Assembly: GCA_023231475.1 (NCBI GenBank)
Contig: JALJEE010002092.1
Span: forward strand, 1 to 36,815
Direction of reading: 5' to 3'
Origin: Seison nebaliae
Taxonomy: Eukaryota > Rotifera > Pararotatoria > Seisonacea > Seisonidae
DNA: 36,815 nucleotides
Part shown: one piece after another, positions 1 through 9,913 of the stretch
Position numbering within the stretch: the first letter of the stretch is position 1
How the letters are laid out: every line of letters begins with the position of its first letter
Translations under genes and position numbers: made by a program
Notes under the pieces: model-generated
Told to the model about the DNA's origin: nothing
The model's database searches: none
The model's input: only the letters and a program-made list of their open reading frames with translations

Positions 1-478
1 GCGATTCTATTACTTTCGTTGAGTTCGCGGAGGACGCCGTCGATATCCAAACCAAATAACCAGGGACCAAGGATCGTACCTTGACGGACTCCTGAGTTAA
101 TTTAGAAATGAATACTGGAGCAGTGATCGTGAACAACACACCCAGTGGAATTACAAGAGAGGTGAGCGAAAAATCTGAGGATGGGATATTGGACGAGTTG
201 ACGCACTAGATAATCAAAAGCATAAGAAACGTTAACGGAATCGAATGCCTTTGTAGCATCAAGAAAGAGAAGATGTAAAGATAGTTTCATTTCCTTGGCA
301 ATACTTATAGCCGAACGGAGAATGAGAAGGAGAGGATAGGTGCCACGACATGACGATCGATAGGCGAATTGTTATGATGACGAAAAGAGTACATTCCGAT
401 ATCGGATCAAAATGAGGTTCTCGAATACTTTCAGTAGGAACGAAGAAATGCAGATCGGTCTGTATGAATTTAACGAGG
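1..478 (-). mobile_element. LINE (non-LTR retrotransposon) reverse-transcriptase fragment
   Basis: On the minus strand, three adjacent stretches match non-LTR reverse transcriptase in the right order. YRPICISSFLLKVFENLI (about 410-470) is the usual start of the RT domain. LFLDATKAFDSV (about 245-280) carries the first catalytic Asp block. SGVRQGTILGPWLFGL (about 45-95) is the GVRQG...P block. At least one in-frame stop (near 109) lies between the second and third blocks, and an earlier stop lies before the second, so the copy is dead. It runs off the left edge of the window, so its 3' part, including the YxDD motif, is not seen. The clade is not assignable from this piece. Confidence 0.75.
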
Positions 479-1312
479 TTTGATCGATATTCGGTTTCTT
501 ACTATAACTATAACGGTTTTAATTATAACTCTTACTAATGATATCGTTTAATCTAGAAATACAGAAACTATATCAGTGGTAATTATGGAATCGTTTACGC
601 CTGAATATTTCTCTAAGCACATTCTGCTTTTAAAATTTAACCCTTTTACATAATACTGTGATTAAATTGGAACAAACCTTTGATGTTTTATATATGTAGT
701 ATACTATTAATAATAATCAAGATGTGTTTGTTATATTAAGTTGTTAATTAGTAGTTTATTTATAAATAATAATAAATTAATTGTTATAAAAAATAATAAA
801 TGTAAACTGTTCAATATACTACTTTCACTAACATCGTAATAAAAGTACAACATTATTAAGAGATACAAATGAAGTTATAGTACTGTGAAAAGAATACAAC
901 GGAGAACTAACTTTTTCGACTTTAACCGATTTCTACATTTCAGTTTGAAACTAAATTAATGAAAGAAGAACTACATATCTAATGATTATCAAATAATATT
1001 TTAAGTAGTTAAACTAAATGTTAATCCGAAAATTTTCAATGTTATGCGCAACAATTGAACATGAACTGATTATTTTTCCACCTTGAATTAGACAATTGAA
1101 ATAACTTATAATTTTACTAAATAATTGTAGAATTTGCCATTGGAAGTTTTTAAGCTTTTACGCAGTATACTATTTTTCGTGTAAATTATATAAGAGGAGA
1201 ATATGGAAAAATATTACGACAATTCCCAAGCTTAGAAGTTTGTCAAATTTTCACGTTTTTTTTAATTTCCCCAATTTGTCAATCTATCTCATTAGATCAA
1301 GATCAATCAACG
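479..1312. other. Intergenic, no gene seen
   Basis: AT-rich sequence between the LINE remnant and the SNU13 start codon. No open frame resembles a known protein. It must hold the SNU13 promoter and 5' UTR, but I see no clear motif. Confidence 0.6.
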
Positions 1313-1895
1313 ATGGTTACATTTCCTAATTTTTTGATACTAATAAAAGTATGTTAGGCAGAGGAAGCTAAAGTTAATCCAAAAGCATTTCCTTTGGCAG
1401 ATGCCACTTTATCAAAGGAAATTCTTGATCTTGTCCAACAGGCCAATAATTACCATCAATTAAAGAAAGGAGCGAACGAAGGTTTTCATTTAATTTGAAA
1501 TTTATTTCTTTTCTAACGAAATTTACCATTTCATTTAAATTAGCAACGAAAACGCTAAATCGAGGAATATCAGAAGTAATTGTTATGGCTGCGAATACGA
1601 ATCCAATAGAAATTCTTATGCATCTTCCCCTGTTGTGTGAAGATAAAGTTAAATTTTGAAAATGTTAATTAAAACTTTTATTTTATTTAAAGAATGTTCC
1701 ATATGTTTTCGTTACTTCTAAACAAGGTTGGTTTTTTTTTCAATAGATTTATTTTTAATTTTCTTCTTAGCTTTGGGTCGAGCGTGTGGTGTTAGCCGAT
1801 CAGTGATGGCATGTAGTATCACGAAGAATGAGGGCTCTCAACTCAAAAATCAATTACAAGCACTCCAAACGAATATTGAGAAATTATTAATTTGA
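1313..1895 (+). CDS. SNU13: SNU13 / NHP2L1 (15.5K), kink-turn binding protein
   Basis: L7Ae/L30e-family protein of 129 aa, very close to SNU13 of other animals along its whole length. Recognisable blocks include [51 protein letters not shown] and [10 protein letters not shown]. The family binds kink-turns in U4 snRNA and in box C/D snoRNAs, including U3, so it serves both the spliceosome and rRNA processing. Exons: 1313-1315, 1358-1481, 1544-1647, 1693-1726, 1771-1895. They total 390 nt with introns of 42-62 nt. The coding part of exon 1 is only the ATG. It is chosen because the frame upstream of 1358 closes with TAG, and ATG joined to GCAGAGGAA restores the family N-terminus. A tempting ATG at 1351 is out of frame and lies in the intron. 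Confidence 0.95.
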
Positions 1896-1963
1896 ATGAA
1901 AATATTTAAGGAATTGTATTTTATTATATATATTCATTAATTGTTTTTTCATAAATTTCTTTT

Positions 1964-3668
1964 TTACATTATAATATCAGAAGATGGTGTGATACTTCCA
2001 GTAATAACATTAAATATCCAATTACTATAATCCATCATATTAGTTAATCGACCTTTACCAATATCTTCACGCACTTCATAATCGGTAAAAGAGACCATTC
2101 CAATCATTCGCCAAGTTCCAACTTTTCCATTATAACTGACAATTGGAGATCCGATATCATACTTGGAAATTTAAAAGTAAAATATTTAGAAAAAATAATT
2201 TTAAGGAAAAATATCTAACTCGACAATTTTGTTCTAGTTGATCGTTGATGGATGGCTGTTTTTCCGATTTCGAACAAAATTCATGTTTGCTTAAATAAAA
2301 TTTACATTTAGAACGTTCCACTACAGTTATTGGATAAAATCGTTTTAAGAGATTGGTTATGGTAACTGTGGGTCGTCCTATTAAAAAATTGAGGAATTTT
2401 AATAATTATTTAGAAATGGAGATTATACGTTTAATTTTAACTTGTACCTTTCCATCCAACAACAAATGCCTCAGTTCCCTTTTCTGGTAATCGAGTGAAT
2501 GGCATCTCTGGAATATTGGGAGGAGTAATTGTCGGAATTTCGATACATACTGGACTCATAATTTGAGGAGGTACCGATTCGCTAACTTTTAAGATAAGAA
2601 TATCATTTTGAATGTTCTCATGAATTCGTGGTAACTGAATGAATGGATATTATTCCGTTTAAATTAGAGAAAATTCAATAACATGATACGCTTTCGATAC
2701 CGTTGAATATTTTTTATTGGAATTGTAAGAAATATCATTTCCATCTTTAACATCTGTATATATTCTCCATTGTAATTCAGATTTAGTTTTAGGAAAATAT
2801 CGATTGATTATGGATAAGACATTCGCATAACACGAGTAGGATGTCAGAAAATAATCTGAATGAATCATTGTGGCAACACAATGAGTTAATTTCAGCGTCA
2901 TTAAATCATTCGGTGTTCGTTCAATTCGTCCCTTATAGAATGAAATTTTTTCGATTAAAAGTTATCAATCAGTTCATGAAAAGAAAAAATATGAATATTT
3001 ATTAACATAGATGACTAATATTCCCAACCAAGGGAAACCATCTTTAGCTTGATAGCCACAACTTGTTGAATCTATTAAACTGAATCCATTTTCTTTTACA
3101 CCTACGCCACATTCTCCGACAATCGTTTGCAAATCTTAAGAACAAACGAAAAAAACTACAAATGTAATTGAAATGTAGTTGAATTAACATAGTTCGTGAT
3201 TGTTTTCGGTACCATCACATTCTCTAAACGTTTGATGAAAGAGATAATCGTAATAAATTGAACACCAATAATACCCACCCGCTACACAGGAGAACATCAA
3301 TTGTCCTTCACGTTCAAATGGAAACTGGCAAGTTGAATCTACGATATTTGTTGATGAAGGAAATCATAAGAATTTTAATAACTTCGACAATATAAATAAT
3401 TGTTGGATCCAGGAACATATGTTTCATCTAAACTACACCACGGTTCTCTAGCTTCACCTCCATTCGTACAATCATGTAATTGAGCATCTCCATAATTAAA
3501 TGGAATTTTACATTCCGCTATGATGTATAAAATATAATAATTTAATATATATATATATATATTTATAAATAAGTTTGTCAAAAAAGAATAAAACGAACGT
3601 GGAATTACTGATTTGGTAGAAAATGGTTTCCAAATTAGAAAGAGAATTAATAAAAAAAATATTTTCAT
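1964..3668 (-). CDS. Secreted protein with two FN2 domains and an inactive trypsin-like domain (copy 1)
   Basis: Reconstructed as eight exons: 3668-3599, 3517-3383, 3338-3189, 3134-3007, 2931-2683, 2634-2448, 2377-2220, 2161-1964; 1275 nt, 424 aa. A signal peptide occupies residues 1-19. Two fibronectin type II modules follow: about 26-67 (C-x2-PFNY, PWC, final C) and about 72-110 (CQFPF, YYWCS). The rest has the chymotrypsin/S1 layout, starting near CGYQAKDGFPWLGIL. The His57 position is Ser194 (LTSYSC instead of TAAHC). The Asp102 position is kept (NDILIL, Asp255). The Ser195 position is Ile362 (YDIGSPIV instead of GDSGGP). It is therefore almost certainly a non-catalytic serine protease homologue, perhaps a binding or clotting-type protein. 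FN2 modules commonly bind collagen or gelatin. Its ATG lies 145 bp after the stop of copy 2, in the same direction. Confidence 0.82.
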
Positions 3669-3813
3669 TTTAAAATTTATTCAAAATTAAAAGAAAAGTA
3701 AAAAAATATGTCTTTGGAGAAGAAAACTTTCATTAAAGTCCTCCATAAATATTGTCTGATGTTGGCATGAGAACACCATAAAATAATTTTTACTGGTCTT
3801 TTCTCACCATCTC

Positions 3814-5304
3814 CTACGAAAATAAATAGGCATACTTGAACGAAAAATGACGATCGATCGGTGTATTATTAATTGTTCCATTTATACTTCCATTAATCCA
3901 TCCATTATAATCGACGACTTTCGTTAAACTAATTTTTATTGAACAAAAACAAATTTCATTTTACACTGAGAAAAACATTTGTAGGGCAGAAAAATAACCG
4001 AGCATATTTACAATCGAATGTAAATTGTATGATAATTCCGATGACACTAAACCGTTTTGATGATGAATCATAAATGATGAAACTATTTCCTAAGTTATTC
4101 TGGGAGGCGATAGAATAAAAGAAGACGTTTGAGAAAACTAACGAAACATAAATTTTTATTAATTTCATGATCAGATAACCAGTAGTCGGATGTTATGCAA
4201 AATTCATGAGAGTAAAGAGTTAAGTGGCCACATTTCTCATTCGGAATGACTCGGTAACTCGTAAACTTAATCGATTGATTCTTATCAGTTTTTGTCCATT
4301 CTTTTTAATAGAATTTAATCGAAAAATTAAAAATTTCTTAATAGTTATCTAACTGAATAATCCTTTGCCAACAAGATATCCTTCGGTATTAGGTGAAGGA
4401 ATATTGGAAGAAATGATAAAATCTCTGTCGTTTGGAACATCTTCAGTTTTAATTAAACAAATCGGAGTAATCTCTTCTGATGAATAATATTTGATTAATG
4501 CGATTTCATGATATCGGTTATTGTAAAGTGGATGCTGAAAAAATAATACATTGTAATAATTAAGAGAAAATGACGAACGATAATCACCGTCTGGACTTGG
4601 GAATTTTTCCCATTAATCGAAATGTAAAGATAAGAATTAGATGATGAAATATTGGAATAAATTAATTGCTCATCCGCATCTCGGAAACATTTGACATTTG
4701 TCATTATCCATTCTTTATCGATAACAATTCCATCGCATCGATTGACATTGGTGGAAATTGTTTTATTATTATTTAATGTAACAGAAGCCATAATTGTAAT
4801 AGAGACGAACCATTTCCAAACTCCATCAATCTCACCATATTTCTTCACCGGTTTTATTTCAATATCTTCCTTACCACAATTCTCGTTGACATAATGGAAA
4901 ACTAATTCTATCAATATCATTCCAATCAACATTTATATGTAACCTTTTCTTGGACAGTCATCGTTGGCAAATGAGAGATAAGGCGAAACATAATCGATAA
5001 AATATGATGTGGATGAACACCAATTATCAACACAATCAAAGAAATATTTATCTTTGTAATAGAATGGAAATTGACATTTCACTTCACAAGCCAATTCCTC
5101 CTCTTTCGATGATAAACAAACTGCCGTTTCATCAACAGATCTCATGCAAATTGATTGCATTCTGTTATTCCCAGAGAAAATTGACTTACAATCATCTTCA
5201 ATCGAAAATGATTATAATTGAAGTAGGAATTGAGAGTACTAACTATTAGTAACTAATTCACCTTTAACGACGAATAAGAAAAAATAGATGAAAAAAAAAT
5301 TCAT
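3814..5304 (-). CDS. Secreted protein with one FN2 domain and an inactive trypsin-like domain (copy 2)
   Basis: Seven exons: 5304-5262, 5195-4944, 4907-4588, 4534-4354, 4300-4143, 4099-3999, 3928-3814; 1170 nt, 389 aa. The signal peptide is MNFFFIYFFLFVVK. A Cys-rich part ends in one FN2-like module (KCQFPFYYKDKYFFDC, NWCSS). The S1-like domain then follows. All three catalytic positions are replaced: His57 by Lys171 (IMTNVKC), Asp102 by Glu215 (YHEIALIKY) and Ser195 by Leu321 (NNLGNSF). The C-terminal TKVVDYNGWING fits the last S1 helix. It is a diverged neighbour of copy 1, presumably from tandem duplication, with one FN2 module fewer that is clear. Its ATG is 76 bp downstream of the NHP2 stop on the same strand. 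The intron at 4943-4908 is only 36 nt, the shortest here. Confidence 0.78.
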
Positions 5305-5380
5305 GTTCCTTCTTAAATAAATTGTTGAAGAAAAAATGAGAGAAAATAATTTTATTTCCAGAAAACAAAAAGAAAAACGA

Positions 5381-5925
5381 TTATTGTACAATAAATGATT
5401 GACGAACCATTTTAACACATTTATCATAATATTCTCCAATATCGTCACTTCGTTCAATCAACAAAATACAGGAAGTCTTCTTTGAACCAATTGCAACGCC
5501 CATGTCCTATTTTGAACAGTTGAACGGTTTTAATGAGAACAAAAAAAAACAAACTTTTCTAGATGGCAAATAAATGTAGGGAATATCTCTGTCCTCTAAA
5601 TATATGGGAACGTGGGAATATGTATCGATTGGAGAGACATCACCAGCAAGCACTACTAGACCTTTTCCACCTTTCTTTATCGATTTGAGACAATCTCTCA
5701 ATCCTTGTGTTACTAAATGCTCCTCATTGGCTATTCATCGAAATATTCAAGATATGTCTACAATTAACACAAAAATTAACCTGCTGTTATCAGTTTATAC
5801 AACCGTTTCGACAATTTCTTCGTAGCCAACGGACTTGCAATTTCATTTATATGCTCAACTTTTTCTTCATATGTTAAATTGAGTGTGTCTTCAGTAACTT
5901 CAGTCTCGTCCTCAACTTGTCCCAT
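5381..5925 (-). CDS. NHP2: NHP2, H/ACA snoRNP subunit
   Basis: L7Ae-family protein of 148 aa from three exons: 5925-5781, 5730-5555, 5506-5381. Matching blocks to NHP2 are KKLSKRLYKL near the N-terminus, KSIKKGGKGLVVLAGDVSPID, DRDIPYIYLPSRKDMGVAIG and the C-terminal CVKMV. The acidic N-terminal extension (MGQVEDETEVTED) is also typical of NHP2 and is absent from SNU13. NHP2 is part of the H/ACA pseudouridylation particle with dyskerin, NOP10 and GAR1, in the nucleolus and in telomerase RNP. It is first in a row of three same-strand genes; the next ATG lies 76 bp beyond its stop. Confidence 0.93.
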
Positions 5926-6498
5926 TTTTCAACATATGCTTTTTTGATATAAAACTAAAAATTTAAAATTCAAAAATTTACAATCTATCTTATACTTCAT
6001 CTTAATATCAAATTGACAGTACAATATTTCCTAATCTTTTTAAAGTATTGGAGGAAGATTGAATATCAAATTTGATATATTATAAGATACTGCATTTTTT
6101 ATGAATTAACCAATCGATCATAGGTTTTTTTACTCTTTTCTTTATACATACTATGGTTTGTATAATGTATTGTTAGCTATTATTCGCATACGTTCACAAA
6201 ATGACCTAATGTTACCGAAGATATTATCAAAAAAAGGAAGAAGTTGGTCAAACGACCACAGAAATTAAATTCATTTACCTCGACAACCTATGAATTAGCG
6301 CTTAAAAGTGCATAGATTTTTGAAGTAACTATGTAGAAAAAATTCATTATTAATTGTTAACCTATATTCAAAAAATCAAACAGTTTGGATCAATATTCAT
6401 GATTTTATCAAGTAAAATGTAACGAGCATTTTTTAGTTTTTTCTCAATTTTTCTTGAAAAAATACGCTTACTACTATCGAAGGATTCCACCGGTCGAA
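5926..6498. other. Intergenic, no gene seen
   Basis: AT-rich stretch upstream of NHP2, holding its promoter, up to the start of the LINE remnant. No convincing open frame. Confidence 0.55.
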
Positions 6499-6899
6499 TA
6501 AAAATCAATGGGCACATTGGAAACGAATATGGAATTAATAAAGGCGTACGTCAAGGTTCCGTCCCCGCCCCTTGGATATTTGGGAAAATATTTGATGATG
6601 TAATAATTCCGTGTAATAACCGATTCTCGTTTTCATTGGAAAACTATAATTATCCCGCAGTTCTTGCATATGCTGATGATATAGTCATCCTCGCAGCCTC
6701 ATCAAAAAATCTGAAAATGGTTTATGATGTAGTGGTGAGAAGAATGAGCCAGTGCGGAATTGAATGTAACAACAGGAAGTCCAAAATCATAACTAATCGA
6801 ACGATTTTACCTCGCTTATTCTTTATAAAATTTCTAAACGATATTTTCGAAACATGCAGGAGAGAGAAAAATGAACTCTTATGCAAAATGCCCTGTTAA
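6499..6899 (+). mobile_element. LINE reverse-transcriptase fragment with YADD motif
   Basis: The frame is open across about 130 codons and carries the central RT blocks in order: INKGVRQGSVPAPWIFGKIF, then AVLAYADDIVILAAS with the catalytic YADD, then the KSKII segment typical of the next block. No endonuclease or full RT is present, so it is a fragment of a non-LTR element. It is on the opposite strand to the remnant at 1-478. The comparable block there (GVRQGTILGPWLF) is clearly different, so two lineages, or at least two diverged copies, are present. The dispersed repeat at 6931 follows directly and might be its 3' tail. Confidence 0.75.
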
Positions 6900-6930
6900 T
6901 GCATGAAATATTTTAATTTTTTAAGATTTT

Positions 6931-7075
6931 TTTGCACTATCTTTAAGAGCTTGAATAGGGCTATTTTGTGATATCTACCCTTACAAAAGATACTACATAG
7001 AACAGAAGTTATGACCTGTTTTATAAGAACGTAAAAGTGTCCGATTACTTTAAATTCCTACTGTATTATGTATAA
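6931..7075 (+). repeat. Dispersed repeat, copy A
   Basis: Aligns over about 140 bp in the same orientation with 36005-36150. Shared cores are TTGAATAGGG(C/T)TATTTT, followed by (G/A)TGATATC, and AGTTATGACCT some 40 bp later. It lies just after the LINE fragment that ends at 6899. It could be a transposon end or a LINE 3' untranslated tail. Confidence 0.6.
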
Positions 7076-7223
7076 CTGGTAAATTGAAAAGCTCGAAACG
7101 AATATAATAAAATTCACTTATCATATCGAATAGTGAATTAATGTAAATTTTCCAATAATTTCAAAGTTTTCTTCACTCCTTTTATATAAATATTTCAATT
7201 AATTTTTTAAATTTATTAGAAAT

Positions 7224-7240
7224 TATATATATATATATAT
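7224..7240. repeat. (TA)n microsatellite
   Basis: A run of about eight TA units in the 3' flank of the secreted-protein gene. Confidence 0.8.
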
Positions 7241-7295
7241 AAGAATAATAATAAAGACGAATAAATTTAGTCGTATTGAAAATATAATAAAAATA

Positions 7296-8174
7296 TTAAT
7301 CATAATAATCATCCAGTGAAGCGTCATTAACAGTAACTATAACATGAGTCATTGGAATGACTTCAGTGTCTGATTTATTATGGAAAAAATTATTTCCAAT
7401 AGCATAAAGTAGAGCAGGCTCTTTAAACCAAAAACCAAAGCCATATTTTTTCGCCAATTCATTAGTATCATATGCTCCAAAAGAAGTTTGCATTTTAGAA
7501 ATGTGTTTATCTATTAAATTGTGTGAATGAATAATAATTGGATCTAATTTATAATTCGTCTCACATGTTATCGGAGAGGAATGTGCGAACGTATACACTT
7601 GCTCATTATCTTCCTCAGTGTCAGTTAGAAAACGTATCACAAAGGTAAGATTTGAATATTTTTTCGATAACTCAGATAATTTGATTAATCCTCCGAAATA
7701 CTTATAATTATTTTCATAGAAACCATGCTGATATTGAACAAATGAATAATTTAGTGGATGTTTCATCGAAATAAATAATGGGCTGTTTGATGCTTCTTCC
7801 GGTAATGTTATTGTTTCATATTTTTGTAAAATTTTACCGTTTTCACTTTTGACGAATGCTTTTGACTTCGATTCGATATTGTTCAGCAGATAAATAACTA
7901 CATCTTGTGAATTTTGTCTGTCAAAAAATTTTTTATTACAATTCTCATACGACATGAGATAAGATACATCTATTGAATGATTATTGATTAGTTCTAGTTT
8001 AAAACCGAGACAATCAACCATTTTCAAACATCTAACAGCCACCAGAGAGATATACCAGTCACCACATTTATCATTTCTCCAATTATTGTAATAACTCTGA
8101 AATTTTATAACATTTTTAACACCAACTATTCCCTCCAAAGTGCATAACGATAATATAATTAATGATAATAACAT
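7296..8174 (-). CDS. Unrecognised secreted protein
   Basis: Single open frame of 292 codons from a true ATG to TAA. The first 19 residues (MLLSLIILSLCTLEGIVGV) form a clear signal peptide, and there is no later membrane segment. Ten or fewer cysteines are concentrated in the first third (NDKCGDW, VRCLKMVDCLGF, YENCNKK) plus one near residue 206. There are several N-glycosylation sequons (NYS, NLT, NKS). The C-terminus is Asp/Tyr-rich (DDYYD). I do not recognise the fold or family. It is isolated: the nearest genes are over 1 kb away, and LINE debris lies on the downstream side. The uninterrupted frame, far longer than chance in such AT-rich DNA, argues that it is a real, intronless gene. Confidence 0.75.
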   Translation of the reverse strand: MLLSLIILSLCTLEGIVGVKNVIKFQSYYNNWRNDKCGDWYISLVAVRCLKMVDCLGFKLELINNHSIDVSYLMSYENCNKKFFDRQNSQDVVIYLLNNIESKSKAFVKSENGKILQKYETITLPEEASNSPLFISMKHPLNYSFVQYQHGFYENNYKYFGGLIKLSELSKKYSNLTFVIRFLTDTEEDNEQVYTFAHSSPITCETNYKLDPIIIHSHNLIDKHISKMQTSFGAYDTNELAKKYGFGFWFKEPALLYAIGNNFFHNKSDTEVIPMTHVIVTVNDASLDDYYD

Positions 8175-9424
8175 CTTGGAAAAAGGGTAAGTATTTAATT
8201 AGTAAATCAGAAAGTGAGTGTATAGAATGAAACAAAAATTTTCGACTATCCTTATTAAATTGAAAATATAATTGAAATTTATATTTACATTTAACAAATA
8301 AGAGTGATGAGATTTCGATATAACGAATAATCTAATTTGTCCACAAAACTCTATTAATAGTTAATTGAATTAGTTATGTCCATTGATTGTAATCAATATG
8401 CAGATAAAACGTTTACAGATGGAAATGGGTAGGGAATGAATCTGTCAAAAAACCACATGAAAATGACCTTTGGAGAAAAGTGATATAAAACGGAGAAATA
8501 ATTGCGATTTCTATAGAACAAAAAAATCACATTAGGTTGAAGGAAAACTATAGTTTTTTATGAAACCTGTAAAAATCATGAAAAGTTACTGAAATTAGTT
8601 GAATTTTACTATATGAACTAATTTTTTTCAGGAAATTTATGCATTGAATATGGTCTTTTTACTATGATAAATACTAGAATTTACAAAAGTACGTTAATGG
8701 TTGAATTTTATCCATAAACTTTGACAAAATTGCTCATTAAATGTGCATCGCATTTTGTGCCATATCAAACGAAACAAGAGAAATCCCAAAATTCTTAAAG
8801 ATTCTCAACATTTGAAATTGTTTACAATTTTTTTCCGAACGAATTATAGAACATACTCTGCTTGAATATAAAATTTTTGAACAAATTTTACCAAATTGTT
8901 ATAATCTCCTGGACCATGTTATTAATAAAAATAGATTTCCTGTCACGCACTCACGTCGTAGAAAAATTTGATATCAAAGGGAAATTTGGAAGTTTATTCA
9001 AAGTTCTACATGTCTGCCGATCTAAATAAGAACGGAAATTCGCATCAGTTCTTAAACTGTTTCTAAATAGCATAATTGTTCCTTACAAAATTGTTTATAT
9101 TAAATTCGATCATCGATTAACAAATTGCATTTTGTTCGACACAATTCATAATCAACCTATTTTATTCATTAATATTTTTCTCGAGCAACAGGAAGATGGG
9201 GAGTTATAAAAATTAATTTGATCATACTTTATATTATTTCGGAAACATATTGTGGAGGAAAAAATGCTTCACAGATTTCAATGTCGAATAATTGAGGAAA
9301 GCATTAAAATTGAGAATTATTCAAAGAAAGATCGAGGAGGAGGTATTTCATAGCCAGTATGGTCTTTATTTTGTTTTATAAGTTCTTCAGACGTGTTGAA
9401 TATAATAGTAGAGTCTAGGACATA
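8175..9424. other. Intergenic, no gene seen
   Basis: Upstream flank of the secreted-protein gene. AT-rich, with no frame resembling a protein family and no obvious repeat structure. Confidence 0.55.
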
Positions 9425-9478
9425 AGAGCCACGATACAAAAGAGCCGCCGACAAAAGGGCCACCGACAAAAGAGCCAC
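9425..9478. repeat. Short tandem repeat, about 3.5 copies of a 15-bp unit
   Basis: The unit is close to AGAGCCACCGACAAA, repeated with slight variation at 9425-9440, 9441-9455, 9456-9470 and 9471-9478. It is much more GC-rich than its surroundings. It lies about 140 bp from a transposase-like fragment, so it may be part of a DNA transposon end. The 77-codon minus-strand frame through it (repeated VALL/AALL) is a by-product of the repeat. Confidence 0.7.
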
Positions 9479-9616
9479 GCAGACTTTGATTTTCTTCGAA
9501 CAGGAGAAACATAAAAAGCCAGGTTCATGATTTGACTCGAGCCCGGTCATGAATTGGAATGGATTCCTCTCAAAGTGAAGTAAAATAAGTAAAACACAGT
9601 ATAGGACTGTACAGGA

Positions 9617-9895
9617 TTATCATGCACGGATTTTTGTTATCATAAATTTACAGAGAAATTTACAGATAATGTTGAACCCGAGTTAAAAAATTTTCATCAC
9701 AATGCTCCGTTAATTTTGGATCCGATTTTTAATTATTTCCATCAACAATTCATTGGTTATCGGGATATTCGGAATAATTTGATAAATAACCATTTTCCCA
9801 TTCATGTCTCGAACAATTTCGAAGCAATGCGGAAAAACAGCACTCCTTCTATTACTAATAATATTGCGGAAATTTTCAATAATTATTTCAATTGA
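9617..9895 (+). mobile_element. MULE-like transposase fragment (DNA transposon debris)
   Basis: The frame is open for about 90 codons to TGA. Its middle resembles the end of Mutator-like (MULE) transposases: NFHHNAPLILDPIFNYF, then NNHFPIHVSNNFEA, then PSITNNIAEIFNNYFN. That follows the family order of F-P-x-x-W, then TNN-x-x-E with an H-x-x-L-like helix. The usual Trp is replaced by Ser. No start codon or upstream DDE residues are visible, so it is a truncated relic. It reads into a BAG2-like segment from 9914. The assignment rests on pattern resemblance only. Confidence 0.4.
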
Positions 9896-9913
9896 ATATC
9901 CTCGGGTTAACAG

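Noticed and set aside
1351-1353. ATG as SNU13 start
   Set aside because: Out of frame with the conserved protein and inside the first intron.
9317-9550. 77-codon minus-strand frame with repeated VALL/AALL
   Set aside because: It is generated by the 15-bp tandem repeat and has no protein family resemblance.
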